A DNA stretch of 64,000 nt from Pseudoflavonifractor sp. An184 (GTDB lineage Bacteria; Bacillota; Clostridia; Oscillospirales; Oscillospiraceae): the NCBI RefSeq assembly GCF_002160305.1, contig NZ_NFKI01000013.1, positions 1-64,000 of the forward strand, written 5' to 3'. Shown one piece after another: positions 23,744 through 31,766 of the stretch (positions within the stretch are counted from its first letter, which is position 1; each line of letters opens with the position of its first letter). The notes below the pieces were generated by a model that did not search any database, was not told the DNA's origin, and was given only the letters and a program-made list of their open reading frames with translations. The translations under genes and the position numbers were made by a program.

Positions 23744-23940
23744 GCCTGACCACAAAGATCCGGGAGTACCGGGCGCGGGATAAACTGAGCCAGGAGGAGC
23801 TGGCCCAAAAGGTGGGGGTCCGGCGGGAGACCATCGGAAACCTGGAGAACGGGAAGTATAACCCCTCCCTGAAGCTGGCCATGGACATCGCCAAGGTGTT
23901 TGGATGCACCGTGGAGGAGCTGTTTTTCTTTGAGGATTGA
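23740..23940 (+). CDS. XRE-family regulator (YozG-like)
   Basis: A 66-residue minimal helix-turn-helix protein: [20 protein letters not shown], then [20 protein letters not shown] and [14 protein letters not shown], the classic small Cro-like repressor. The ATG overlaps the stop of the membrane protein gene (ATGA, 23740-23743), so translation is coupled. It is a candidate to bind the two palindromes at the shared promoter. Confidence 0.9.
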   Translation: MSLTTKIREYRARDKLSQEELAQKVGVRRETIGNLENGKYNPSLKLAMDIAKVFGCTVEELFFFED

Positions 23941-24018
23941 TGCGGGCTTGCCGCCTTGCAGGGAGCTGTCCTGCGGGGCGGCGGCTTTCTTTTTCGCATT
24001 TTGCCGCCCGCGCCTCTC

Positions 24019-24145
24019 CAGCCTTCCCCCTGGGGGGAAGGCGGCACGGCAAAGCCGTGACGGATGAGGGGGCAGATTTCGGATTGGGTTCGTTGTATGC
24101 AGGGGGGTATTTCGCCGCCCCGGCGGCGAGTTACTTTCTGCCCGA
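24019..24145. repeat. CTTCCCC-type hairpin repeat and truncated long-repeat module
   Basis: 24019-24072 reads GCCTTCCCCC-TGG-GGGGAAGG, then the stem CACGGC-AAA-GCCGTG, then ACGGATGAGGGGG. 24098-24145 resembles the start of the long composite repeat (TTTCGCCGCC, GTTACTTTCTG) but is cut short within its second hairpin. Confidence 0.75.
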
Positions 24146-24214
24146 GCGGATTGTCAAGTGAAGTGCAACGGTTTGTGGAAAAAGAGTTCAAGAGGAGATT
24201 TCCAGCCCAGGCAT

Positions 24215-24367
24215 ATGTACAACGACCAGTCTGAGGACTATGTCAAATCCCGGGAGGACATTGAGTTTGAGGTCCAGGCGGTCACCGAAATGATGCAGGA
24301 CCACGGCTACTCCCAGGAGGAGATCGACGCATACATCCAGCAGATGAAGGCGGACTATGCCCGGTAA
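24215..24367 (+). CDS. Small acidic protein of unknown function
   Basis: About 50 residues (MYNDQSEDYVKSREDIEFEV at the start, ending QQMKADYAR), acidic and helical. A GAGGAG lies about 17 nt before the ATG at 24215, longer than usual, so the start is uncertain; a further in-frame ATG at 24158 is possible but sits in repeat DNA. The next reading frame starts at an ATG overlapping its end (24357). No family recognised. Confidence 0.5.
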   Translation: MYNDQSEDYVKSREDIEFEVQAVTEMMQDHGYSQEEIDAYIQQMKADYAR

Positions 24368-24538
24368 GTCTGGCCAGGAGCCGAATACAGACCGTATTTT
24401 GACCGCCTGGATCAACCATACGGAGCGGGTGATCTCCTTCCACCCGGCGCCGGGTACCTGCGGCTCCGCACCCGGGACGCCGACGGATTCTGGAACAAGG
24501 TCCGCGCCCTGGTGGAGGAGGGCTACCGCCTGCAATAG
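24357..24538 (+). pseudogene. Small gene with an apparent -1 frameshift
   Basis: The frame opened at 24357 reads sensibly to about ILTAWINHTERVISFHPAP (24396-24450). From there a different frame gives GYLRLRTRDADGFWNKVRAL and on to EEGYRLQ-stop at 24538. Joined, they form a plausible about 60-residue protein of a type I associate with small uncharacterised clostridial proteins ('..VLSFH..GF..'). One base seems missing near 24449. It could be a real decay, a programmed shift at the CCGGGT site, or a sequencing error. Confidence 0.5.
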
Positions 24539-24540
24539 CA

Positions 24541-24573
24541 AAAAAGCACCCCCGATGGGGGTGCTTTTTTGCC
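24541..24573. terminator. Bidirectional terminator
   Basis: AAAAAAGCACCCCC-GAT-GGGGGTGCTTTTTT between convergent genes. Confidence 0.9.
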
Positions 24574-24577
24574 GGTC

Positions 24578-25933
24578 TCAGTCGTCCCGCTCGTAGTCCA
24601 GAATGGCGCCGTCGGCGGCGCTGATGGTGTACTCGTACTCCCAGCCGCCGGTCTTGAATTCGATCTCGTACTCCAGGCGGCCATCGTCGTACTCCTGTTT
24701 GACCTCCAGGCCGTAGACCTGATCCTGGGAGACCCCGGCGTGATTCAGGGCGGCGGCCAGGGCGGCCTCTCTGCCGATATCTGCGGAAGTGCCGCCGGCC
24801 CCGGACTGGGCCGTCCCGCTCCCCGCGCCGGAGGGAACATTCCCCGAGGCCCCGCCGCTCCCCGCGCCGGAGCCGGTCTGGGTCCGGCCCCCCTCCTGGG
24901 AGGACTTCACCACCGCCCCGGTGCTGGCGTCGATGTCGTACTCGTACTCCGCCCCATTGGCGTAGAACTCCAGCTCATACACCATGCGGCCGTCCTCATA
25001 GTCGAAGTCCACCTCGCCCATGGTCACCTGGCTTGCGTCCAGCCCCGCGTGGGCGAAGGCGGCGCTCTTGGCGGCCTCCACACCGATGTAGGCGCTGTCA
25101 CTGGCCTGGCCGGAGGACTGGATGGCGGGGGCGGGCTCCGCCGCCGTCCCGCTCCCCGAGGTCCCGTCCCCTGTGGACGGCTCCGCGGGGGCGGTGATCA
25201 GGGAGGTGTACAGCAGGTTCAGGTCGTTGATGGACAGCCCCACCAGCTCCTCAAAGGTGTGCAGGCTGTTCCCGTTGTCCACGATGGTCTGGATGAGAGC
25301 GGCCTTGCCGGTGGTGATGCCGTAGGTGTCGGAGAGCTCCTGGAGCTGCTGGCTGTTCTGGATGGTCTGGGACAGGATGGCCCCGTTCACCGAGGTGTTG
25401 GCCAGGATGGCGTCCGCCTGGTCGGTGAGCTCCTGCTGGAGCCGGGCCCCCCGTCCGGCGTCGTCGTCCTCCACAGTGATGAGGATGGAGTTGGCAAGCT
25501 CATCCACATAGCCGTTGGTGAGCAGGGCCCCCACAATGGCGTTCATGGCCACGTCCAGCTGGACCCCAGTCAGGTCCATCCCGGCCAGAATGTCCCCCCC
25601 GTCCTCGTTCACCGGGACGGCGGAGAGAACGGTTTCCTTGGCGTTCACATTCAGGGTGACGCTGGGGTTCACGTCCAGAGAGACCACCGAGGCCACCGTG
25701 TTATTTTGCAGGTACCAGCCCCCTCCGCCTGCCGCCACAATCAGGGCCAGGCAGGCGGCCGCCGCCAGCGGGGCCCAGCGGCGCTTCTTCTTCCGGGCGG
25801 CCGCCTCAAAGGGGATGGGGGTCTGTTCTGTCCGCGCCTTTGGGGAGATGCGGGCCAGTACCCCCTGGAAATCGTCGGGGGCGGCGTGCTCCAGTGCGGT
25901 GCGCAGTTTCTGCTCCAGTTCCTGATCCGTCAT
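24578..25933 (-). CDS. RsgI-like anti-sigma factor with two PepSY domains
   Basis: A 451-residue membrane protein. A cytoplasmic N-terminus (about 1-50) contains a KKKRR stop, followed by one transmembrane segment (about 51-73). The extracytoplasmic part begins with VVSLDVNPSVTLNVNAKETV, the signature of RsgI-type anti-sigma proteins. Two PepSY-like repeats come at the C-terminus (VEAAKSAAFAHAGLDASQVT... and REAALAAALNHAGVSQDQVY...), each with a paired 'YELEF..G.EYEYDI' strand, separated by Gly/Ser-rich linkers. The ATG at 25933 overlaps the sigma factor stop. It presumably binds the ECF factor and senses an envelope signal. Confidence 0.85.
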   Translation of the reverse strand: MTDQELEQKLRTALEHAAPDDFQGVLARISPKARTEQTPIPFEAAARKKKRRWAPLAAAACLALIVAAGGGGWYLQNNTVASVVSLDVNPSVTLNVNAKETVLSAVPVNEDGGDILAGMDLTGVQLDVAMNAIVGALLTNGYVDELANSILITVEDDDAGRGARLQQELTDQADAILANTSVNGAILSQTIQNSQQLQELSDTYGITTGKAALIQTIVDNGNSLHTFEELVGLSINDLNLLYTSLITAPAEPSTGDGTSGSGTAAEPAPAIQSSGQASDSAYIGVEAAKSAAFAHAGLDASQVTMGEVDFDYEDGRMVYELEFYANGAEYEYDIDASTGAVVKSSQEGGRTQTGSGAGSGGASGNVPSGAGSGTAQSGAGGTSADIGREAALAAALNHAGVSQDQVYGLEVKQEYDDGRLEYEIEFKTGGWEYEYTISAADGAILDYERDD

Positions 25934-26508
25934 CGGGCGTCGCCTCCTTCCAGTTTCTGTTTCAGCTTTGACAGGGCGCGGCGGTACTTGGACAGCACCG
26001 TGGACAGGGGCAGCTCCAGGAGCTGGGCGATCTCCCGGTGCTTGAGTCCCGCCGTCACGTGGAGCATGATGATCTGCCGCTCCTGGTCGGACAGGGTGGA
26101 CAGGGCCGCCGCCAGGATGGTGCGGTCCTCGGTGGTCACGTCGTGGGAGTCGATGGCGAAGGACGCCCAGTCCTCCGGGGGCAGGTCCTGGGTGCGGGCG
26201 CGCTCCCGCAGCTTCATCAGGGCCAGGTTCCGGGCGATGGCCAGCAGCCAGGCCATGGGCGTCCCCTGGGGTCGGTACTGCTCCGCCTTCTCCCAGGCCC
26301 GGACAAAGGTGTCCTGGGTCACGTCCTCGGCGTCGTGGCCGTGGCGGAGGATGGACAGGGCCAGGCCGTACACCGCCGTCCTGGTGCGGCGGTACAGCTG
26401 TCCCAGGGCCTCCTGGTCCCCGGCGGCCAGCCCCGCCATCAGGGGCTCCAGCTCCTCCCCCCGAATGGCTCCGTATTCCGTTTGCAGCGCGGCAAGCACA
26501 GTCCACAT
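25930..26508 (-). CDS. ECF-family RNA polymerase sigma factor
   Basis: A 192-residue ECF sigma factor. Region 2 covers about 28-95 (LGQLYRRTRTAVYGLALSIL, DAEDVTQDTFVRAWEKAEQY) and region 4 about 130-182 (LSDQERQIIMLHVTAGLKHR, then LPLSTVLSKYRRALSKLKQK). The ATG at 26508 is preferred because AGGAG lies nine nt upstream; an earlier GTG at 26541 has no ribosome site. A four-base overlap couples it to the anti-sigma gene. This is the second such module in the window and is more closely of the SigV/SigW-with-RsgI-like type than the one at 408. Confidence 0.9.
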   Translation of the reverse strand: MWTVLAALQTEYGAIRGEELEPLMAGLAAGDQEALGQLYRRTRTAVYGLALSILRHGHDAEDVTQDTFVRAWEKAEQYRPQGTPMAWLLAIARNLALMKLRERARTQDLPPEDWASFAIDSHDVTTEDRTILAAALSTLSDQERQIIMLHVTAGLKHREIAQLLELPLSTVLSKYRRALSKLKQKLEGGDAR

Positions 26509-26584
26509 GGCTTCGTTACTCCTGTCATCTGTATAATGCACCAGAGCGGCGTTTTATTGCATCCAAAGAAAAATTTTTGATCGG

Positions 26585-26614
26585 CTGGGAGCCCGCGGGC
26601 TCCCGCTTTTTATT
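26585..26614 (+). terminator. Hairpin with T-run upstream of gluQ
   Basis: GGGAGCCCGCGGGCTCCC followed by GCTTTTTATTA on the plus strand. It lies between two divergent genes, so its purpose is unclear; it may block antisense transcription into gluQ. Confidence 0.6.
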
Positions 26615-26647
26615 ATACGGCTTCCCGCCCGTTTTGCAAGGGGGTCC

Positions 26648-26676
26648 TTGCGCCGGGCGGGCGGGTGTGGTATGGT
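26648..26676 (+). promoter_or_regulatory. Probable promoter of gluQ
   Basis: TTGCGC (26648-26653), 17-nt spacer, TATGGT (26671-26676), 30 nt before the start codon. Confidence 0.55.
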
Positions 26677-26705
26677 AGAGGCGAACAAGCAAAGGAGCTG
26701 AGACC

Positions 26706-27626
26706 ATGGAGAAGAAAACGGCGGTGTGCGGCCGCTTTGCCCCCAGCCCCAGCGGGCGGATGCACCTGGGCAACCTGTGGTCCTGCCTGCTCGCCTGGCT
26801 GGCGGCCCGGAGCCAGGGGGGGCGGATGGTCCTCCGGCTGGAGGACCTGGACCCGGACCGGTGCACCCAGGCCTGGTGCGACCAGGTGATGCGGGATCTG
26901 GAGTGGCTGGGCCTCGACTGGGACAATGAGCCGGTGTACCAGAGCCGCCGCACCGACATCTACCGTTCCGCCTTTACGCAGTTAGAGGAGCGGGGCCTTG
27001 TCTACCCCTGCTACTGCACCCGGGCGGAGCGCCTGGCCGCCTCCGCCCCCCACCGCTCTGACGGGGTGGTAATCTACGACGGCCGGTGCCGCCGTCTCTC
27101 CTCCCAGGAGCGGGAGGAGCTCTCCCGCACCCGCCGCCCCGCCTGGCGGGTGGAGGTGCCGGAGGAGACGGTCTCCTTCGTGGACCGCATCCAGGGCCCC
27201 TTCTCCCAGAATCTGGCCCGGGACTGCGGGGACTTCATCCTCCGCCGGTCCGACGGGGTGTACGCCTATCAGCTGGCGGTGGTGGTGGACGACGCCGCCA
27301 TGGGGGTCACCCAGGTGGTGCGGGGGAGCGACCTGCTGGACTCCACCCCAAGGCAGCTCTGGCTCCAGGAGGAGCTGGGATTCCCTCACCCGGAGTACGG
27401 TCACGTGCCCCTTCTCCTGGCCCCCGACGGGCGGCGGCTGGCCAAGCGGGACCGGGACCAGGAGCTGGGGAAGCTCCAGTCCAGATACACCGCCCCGGAG
27501 CTGGTGGGCCGTCTGGCCCATCTGGCGGGGCTCATCCCGGAGCCCGTCCCCATCACCCCGGCGGAGCTGCTCCCCCAGTTTTCCTGGGAAAAGCTCCCCA
27601 AAGAGGACAGGACCGCGCCCAGGTAG
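26706..27626 (+). CDS. gluQ: Glutamyl-Q tRNA(Asp) synthetase
   Basis: A 306-residue GluRS paralogue that lacks the anticodon-binding domain and attaches glutamate to queuosine at position 34 of tRNA-Asp. The class I HIGH-type motif appears in FAPSPSGRMHLGNL (residues 10-23), LRLEDLDPDR binds the substrate, YPCYCTRAER holds the zinc-binding cysteines, and the KMSKS equivalent is LAKRDRDQEL. Length matches GluQ-RS (about 300) and not GluRS (about 480). AAAGGAG precedes the ATG. Confidence 0.93.
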   Translation: MEKKTAVCGRFAPSPSGRMHLGNLWSCLLAWLAARSQGGRMVLRLEDLDPDRCTQAWCDQVMRDLEWLGLDWDNEPVYQSRRTDIYRSAFTQLEERGLVYPCYCTRAERLAASAPHRSDGVVIYDGRCRRLSSQEREELSRTRRPAWRVEVPEETVSFVDRIQGPFSQNLARDCGDFILRRSDGVYAYQLAVVVDDAAMGVTQVVRGSDLLDSTPRQLWLQEELGFPHPEYGHVPLLLAPDGRRLAKRDRDQELGKLQSRYTAPELVGRLAHLAGLIPEPVPITPAELLPQFSWEKLPKEDRTAPR

Positions 27627-27639
27627 CCCCGCTTTTCGT

Positions 27640-27833
27640 CATCTTTCACAAATCATCGGAAACCAACAAAAAGCACTGGAAAAAAGCCGCGCATTTCGGT
27701 ATAATGAAACGCACCCAAAGCCCCGCGTCCCGCACAACGGTCCGCAGGGCTTTCTTTCGCCCGGGGCGTTCGTGCCTCCCGCGGGGCGGCATGTGTAGAG
27801 AGAGGAAAACAAAAGAAAGGGAGCGAATCAGAC
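27640..27833 (+). other. Leader region of the AGCS symporter
   Basis: About 200 bp without a gene. TATAAT is at 27700-27705 with only a weak -35. An AAAGCCC...GGGCTTT stem (27717-27756) followed by CTTTC looks like a terminator or attenuator. I looked for the glycine riboswitch often found before AGCS genes and did not see its core. Confidence 0.4.
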
Positions 27834-29240
27834 ATGCTAAACGACATCGTTCTAGCAATCAGCAATTTCATGTACACCTACCTGCTCATTATCATTCTGC
27901 TGGCCGGAGGATTTTACTTCACCTTCCGCACCCGCTTCATCCAGTTCCGGATGTTCCGGGAGTCCCTGCGGGTGGTGACAGAGCGCCCCGACCGGGCCGG
28001 TTCTGTCTCCTCCTTCCAGGCTCTGATGGTGTCCACCGCCTCCCGCGTGGGAACCGGCAACATCATCGGCGTGTCGGTGGCCATCTGTATCGGCGGCTAC
28101 GGGGCCGTGTTCTGGATGTGGCTCATCGCCATCATCGGCGGCGCCACCGCCTTCATTGAGTCCACCCTGGCCCAGATCTATAAGCGCCGCAACACGGAGA
28201 CCGGCGAGAGCTACGGCGGCCCCGCCTACTACATTGAGGCCGCCCTCCACAGCCGCCCCCTGGCCATGCTCTTTGCCCTGAGCCTTATCGCCACCTACGC
28301 CGGCGGCTTCAACATGCTGTGCTCCTTCAACCTCCAGTCCACCTTCTCCGGCTATGGTTTCTACAACGAGGGCGTCACCCCCTGGATCATCGGCGGCGTC
28401 GCCGCCCTGCTCACCGCCTTCTGCGTCATGGGCGGCGGCAAGCGGATTATCGCCGTGGCCTCCACCCTGGTGCCCTTCATGGGCGGCCTGTATGTGCTGG
28501 TGGCCATCATCGTGGTGGTGCTGAATCTGGAGCTGCTGCCCCAGGTGTTCGGACGCATCTTCCAGGGCGCCTTCGACTTCCAGGCCATCTTTGCCGGCTT
28601 TACCGGCTCCGCTCTGATGCAGGGCATCAAGCGCGGCCTGTTCTCCAATGAGGCCGGCGTGGGCTCCGCCCCCAACGCCGCCGCCTCCGCCAACGTGAGC
28701 CACCCGGTGAAGCAGGGCCTGGTGCAGATGCTGTCCGTCTTCCTGGACACCCTGCTCATCTGCTCCGCCACCGCTCTGATGCTCCTGTGCTCCGGCGTGG
28801 AGCCCACCGAGGCCGCCCAGGGCGCCCCCTATGTGCAGGCCGCCCTGTCCGCCGTCTTCGGCAGCGTGGGCCCCATCTTCATCACCGTGGCCATGGTCCT
28901 CTTCGCCTTCACCACCCTCATCGGCAACCTGTACTATGTGGACAACGCCCTGGCCTATCTGATGAAGCGGGTCCCCTCCAAGCAGTTTATGGTGGTGTTC
29001 CGCATCGTGGCCGTGCTGCTGATCTTCGTGGGCGCCGGCCTGAGCATCGACCTGGTGTGGAACCTGGCCGATGTGCTCATGGGCGTCATGGTGATGATCA
29101 ACATTCCGGTGATCTTTATTCTCGCCCGCCCGGCCCTGGCCGCTCTGAAGGACTACACGGCCCAGCGCAAGACCGGCCGCAACCCCGTGTTCAAGGCCGC
29201 CAGCATCGACCTGAAGGAAAAGACCGACTACTGGAACTAA
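27834..29240 (+). CDS. Alanine/glycine:cation symporter (AGCS family)
   Basis: A 468-residue inner-membrane transporter importing alanine or glycine with sodium or protons. About 11 hydrophobic segments are visible. Family signatures are GNIIGVSVAI (about 75-85), MWLIAIIGGATAFIESTLAQ and GLFSNEAGVGSAPNAAASAN (about 265-285). Length is typical. The ATG at 27834 has AAGGGAG before it. Nearby gluQ suggests no direct pathway link. Confidence 0.93.
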   Translation: MLNDIVLAISNFMYTYLLIIILLAGGFYFTFRTRFIQFRMFRESLRVVTERPDRAGSVSSFQALMVSTASRVGTGNIIGVSVAICIGGYGAVFWMWLIAIIGGATAFIESTLAQIYKRRNTETGESYGGPAYYIEAALHSRPLAMLFALSLIATYAGGFNMLCSFNLQSTFSGYGFYNEGVTPWIIGGVAALLTAFCVMGGGKRIIAVASTLVPFMGGLYVLVAIIVVVLNLELLPQVFGRIFQGAFDFQAIFAGFTGSALMQGIKRGLFSNEAGVGSAPNAAASANVSHPVKQGLVQMLSVFLDTLLICSATALMLLCSGVEPTEAAQGAPYVQAALSAVFGSVGPIFITVAMVLFAFTTLIGNLYYVDNALAYLMKRVPSKQFMVVFRIVAVLLIFVGAGLSIDLVWNLADVLMGVMVMINIPVIFILARPALAALKDYTAQRKTGRNPVFKAASIDLKEKTDYWN

Positions 29241-29259
29241 ACGGTTCAAAAATAGACGA

Positions 29260-29294
29260 AGCGGCCCCCGGCCATACGCCGGGGGCCGCTTTTT
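29260..29294 (+). terminator. Rho-independent terminator after the symporter
   Basis: AGCGGCCCCCGGC / GCCGGGGGCCGCT with a following T-run. Confidence 0.9.
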
Positions 29295-29327
29295 GCGGAG
29301 TTGGATTGCATTCCCGTTCCGGCGCAC

Positions 29328-29356
29328 TTGCGAAAGACCTCCTGGTCTGCTATGAT
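29328..29356 (+). promoter_or_regulatory. Promoter of the leader peptide-MATE transcript
   Basis: TTGCGA (29328-29333), exact 17-nt spacer, TATGAT (29351-29356). Confidence 0.75.
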
Positions 29357-29381
29357 GCAAGGTGAGAATGGAGGGATACAT

Positions 29382-29453
29382 ATGCCTGCCTTTATGCTGG
29401 TGTGCACCGACCTGCGGTACGTCAGGGCCTTTGAGGGGAGGGAAGCGCCATGA
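29382..29453 (+). CDS. Putative 23-residue leader peptide coupled to the MATE gene
   Basis: MPAFMLVCTDLRYVRAFEGR followed by EAP-stop. GGAGGGA lies at the right distance before its ATG, and its TGA overlaps the MATE start as ATGA (29450-29453). The promoter start would fall just upstream, so this is the first cistron. It could couple or attenuate translation of the exporter in response to a drug. No homologue is recalled; the reading rests on the ribosome site, frame and overlap. Confidence 0.55.
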   Translation: MPAFMLVCTDLRYVRAFEGREAP

Positions 29454-30805
29454 GCGGCACACGGGACCAGGGAAACATCCTGGGGACCATGCCGGTGGAC
29501 CGGCTGGTGCTCACCATGTCCGCCCCCATCATGGTCTCTATGCTGGTGAGCGCCGTCTACAACCTGGTGGACAGCATCTATGTGGCCCAGGTGAGCGACC
29601 TGGACTTCCTGGCCCTCAGCTATGCCTACCCGGTGCAGCTGATGATGGTGGCCTTCTGCACCGGCATTGGAGTGGGCTTCAACGCCACCTTCGCCCAGCG
29701 CCTGGGGGAGGGGAAGGGGGAGGAGGCCAACCGGGTGGCCTGTCACGGATTTTTGTTTTATACCCTGTGCTGGCTGCTGTTTCTGGCCTTCGCCCTGTTT
29801 GGAGCCCCCCTGTTTTTCCGGCTGTCCACCGGCGACCCGGTGGTGGCCCGGGCGGGAGTGGAGTACCTCACCATCTGCTGCGGGGCGTCCATCGGCATGT
29901 GCATGCAGTTTTTGACCGAGCGGCTGCTCCAGACCACCGGGCACCCCGCCGGCTTTATGATCGTCCAGGGTTCCGGGGCGGTGCTGAATATCGTCCTGGA
30001 CCCGGTGTTCATCTTCGGCCTGGATATGGGGGTGGCCGGGGCGGCGGTGGCCACGGTGATCGGACAGATCTCCGGGGCCTGCATCGGATTTTTCCTGCTG
30101 TGGCGCATCCGCCGGGAGTTCTCCGTCTCCTTCCGGGGCTTCCGGCCCAGCGGAGCCCTCTCGGGGGAGATGCTGCGCATCGCCGCCCCCGCCGTGGTCA
30201 TGCAGTCCCTGTCCAGCTTCATGTCCCTGGGCCTCAACCAGCTGCTCACCCTGTGGTCCCAGACGGGGGTGTTCGTGCTGGGGGTCTACTTCAAGATTCA
30301 GACCTTTGTGTTTATGCCCATCTTCGGGGTGAGCAACGGCCTCATCCCCATCCTCAGCTACAACTACGGAGCCCGATCCCCGGGCCGGATCACCCGGTCC
30401 ATCCGGTTCAGCCTGGCTCTGGCGGTGGGCATCGGGCTGGGGGGTGCGGTTCTGCTGTGTCTGGCCGCCTCGCCCCTGCTGCGGTACTGCTTCCAGGCGG
30501 GGGAGCAGGCGGCGGCCATGGGGGTCCCGGCCCTGAGGATGACCGCCCTGGCCTTTCCCGTCGCGGCGGTGAGCATTATCCTCTCCGCCTCCTTCCAGTC
30601 CCTGGGGCGGAGCACCCGCTCCCTGCTGGTGTCCCTGCTGCGGCAGATTGTCCTGCTGCTGCCCATTGCCGCCCTGTTTCTGTATTTTGCCCCCGGTCAG
30701 GTCTGGCTGTCCTTCCTGTGCGCCGAGGTCCTCTCCTGTCTGGCCGCCGCGGCCCTCTACCGGAGGACCATACGGCCCCGCATCCGCGCCCTGGAGGGGA
30801 AATAA
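29450..30805 (+). CDS. MATE-family multidrug efflux transporter
   Basis: A 451-residue 12-helix exporter that uses an ion gradient to expel cationic drugs or metabolites. Typical MATE sequence: LVLTMSAPIMVSMLVSAVYN and LVDSIYVAQVSDLDFLALSY at the start, FMIVQGSGAVLNIVLDPVFI in the middle (first-half end), then GMLRIAAP-like and FGVSNGLIPILSYNYGAR in the second half. AGGGGAGGG precedes the ATG, which overlaps the stop of the leader peptide. Confidence 0.94.
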   Translation: MSGTRDQGNILGTMPVDRLVLTMSAPIMVSMLVSAVYNLVDSIYVAQVSDLDFLALSYAYPVQLMMVAFCTGIGVGFNATFAQRLGEGKGEEANRVACHGFLFYTLCWLLFLAFALFGAPLFFRLSTGDPVVARAGVEYLTICCGASIGMCMQFLTERLLQTTGHPAGFMIVQGSGAVLNIVLDPVFIFGLDMGVAGAAVATVIGQISGACIGFFLLWRIRREFSVSFRGFRPSGALSGEMLRIAAPAVVMQSLSSFMSLGLNQLLTLWSQTGVFVLGVYFKIQTFVFMPIFGVSNGLIPILSYNYGARSPGRITRSIRFSLALAVGIGLGGAVLLCLAASPLLRYCFQAGEQAAAMGVPALRMTALAFPVAAVSIILSASFQSLGRSTRSLLVSLLRQIVLLLPIAALFLYFAPGQVWLSFLCAEVLSCLAAAALYRRTIRPRIRALEGK

Positions 30806-30808
30806 AAT

Positions 30809-30848
30809 CAGAGCCTGCCGCATGTTTTCTTTGCGGCAGGCTCTGACT
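30809..30848. terminator. Hairpin between convergent MATE and cdd
   Basis: CAGAGCCTGCCGCA / TGCGGCAGGCTCTG. The T-rich side (GATTTTATTT) is on the minus strand, so it serves cdd best. Confidence 0.7.
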
Positions 30849-30861
30849 GTGCGGCGGGGCG

Positions 30862-31257
30862 TCACGCCAGCGATTTGGGCCCGAAGCCGCAGGGCAGCAG
30901 CTCCGAGAGGAGAGCCTCCTGAAATGTTCCGTCCCCCCGGGCGGCCAGCACCCGCAGGTCTGGGGCGAACTCATAGAGCATCTGGCGGCAGCTTCCGCAG
31001 GGCCAGCAGTAGTCCTGTCCCCGGCCCGCGATGGCAAGGGTGGTCCAATCGTCCCGGTGTCCCTCGCTGACGGCTTTCAGCAGGGCGGTGCGCTCGGCGC
31101 AGATGGCGGAGCCGAAGGCGGCGTTTTCCACATTACAGCCGGTGAACACCGTCCCGTCCTCACACAGCAGCGCCGCCCCCACGGGAAATCTGGAGTAGGG
31201 CGCATAGGAAAATTGGTGCATGGCAAAGGCTCGCTCCACCAGCTCCTGGTCGGTCAT
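30862..31257 (-). CDS. cdd: Cytidine deaminase
   Basis: A 131-residue zinc enzyme of pyrimidine salvage (cytidine to uridine). Motifs: SYAPYSRFPVGAAL, CNVENAAFGSAICAERTAL (the zinc Cys and catalytic Glu) and CWPCGSCRQMLYEF (PCxxC zinc ligands). The start at 31257 is the second of two close ATGs and is the one spaced properly from AAGGAGGG. It faces the pyrimidine biosynthesis operon from about 500 bp away on the other strand. Confidence 0.95.
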   Translation of the reverse strand: MTDQELVERAFAMHQFSYAPYSRFPVGAALLCEDGTVFTGCNVENAAFGSAICAERTALLKAVSEGHRDDWTTLAIAGRGQDYCWPCGSCRQMLYEFAPDLRVLAARGDGTFQEALLSELLPCGFGPKSLA

Positions 31258-31346
31258 GGGGCATCCCTCCTTGAGATGGTCTGTTCCCATTATAGACCGC
31301 GGATAAGTACCGCGCAAGGGAAGGCTTTTCCCCTGCGCAGATGGGG

Positions 31347-31523
31347 TCACATGCCCATGGCGTCGGTGAGGGTCTCCACCGCCTCGCTCACGTGCTTGGC
31401 CGCCTTGCGGGCGGCCCGCTTCACCCGCCGCTGGGAAGGAGCCATGGTCATGCCCAGGGCTGCGCCCGCCGCCGCTCCGGCGGTCAGGCCCAGCATAAAT
31501 GTGCCAAAACCGTGTCCGTTCAT
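31347..31523 (-). CDS. Small YtxH-like membrane-helix protein
   Basis: A 58-residue protein: a Gly/Ala-rich hydrophobic helix (FMLGLTAGAAAGAALGMTMA) followed by a basic amphipathic tail (RRVKRAARKAAKHVSEAVET). The ATG at 31523 has AAGGAGGA before it. The pattern resembles small YtxH-type proteins; function unknown. Confidence 0.65.
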   Translation of the reverse strand: MNGHGFGTFMLGLTAGAAAGAALGMTMAPSQRRVKRAARKAAKHVSEAVETLTDAMGM

Positions 31524-31647
31524 TCCGCGTCTCCTCCTTTTCCGCCGCCCCGCCGGCTTTCGGCGAAAGAGAAATGCGGGAGATCTCACGTCGAAAGCGG
31601 GCGCGGCCGGCCTGTGCTTATTCTTTCCCGAAGCGGGGAAAAATCCG

Positions 31648-31676
31648 TTGCTAAATCCTGTTGCTTCCGCTATAAT
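31648..31676 (+). promoter_or_regulatory. Promoter of the pyrimidine operon
   Basis: TTGCTA (31648-31653), 17-nt spacer, TATAAT (31671-31676). The leader of about 85 nt contains the hairpin TCCAGCC-GAG-GGCTGGA (31733-31749) shortly before the GGAGG of pyrC. I see no clear PyrR-binding consensus or terminator. Confidence 0.75.
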
Positions 31677-31766
31677 TTAACGTAGTGCCCTTTGCGCATT
31701 TTTTACACATTTGACTACCTTGATTTTACGTTCCAGCCGAGGGCTGGACGACGGAGGAACAAAACC

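Noticed and set aside
26509-26541. Upstream GTG start for the second sigma factor
   Set aside because: The ATG at 26508 has AGGAG at nine nt; the GTG has no ribosome site.
27640-27833. Glycine riboswitch before the AGCS symporter
   Set aside because: The leader has only one terminator-like stem and I could not find the conserved tandem aptamer core.
31680-31766. PyrR attenuator before pyrC
   Set aside because: There is a small hairpin but no PyrR-binding loop consensus and no terminator/antiterminator pair.
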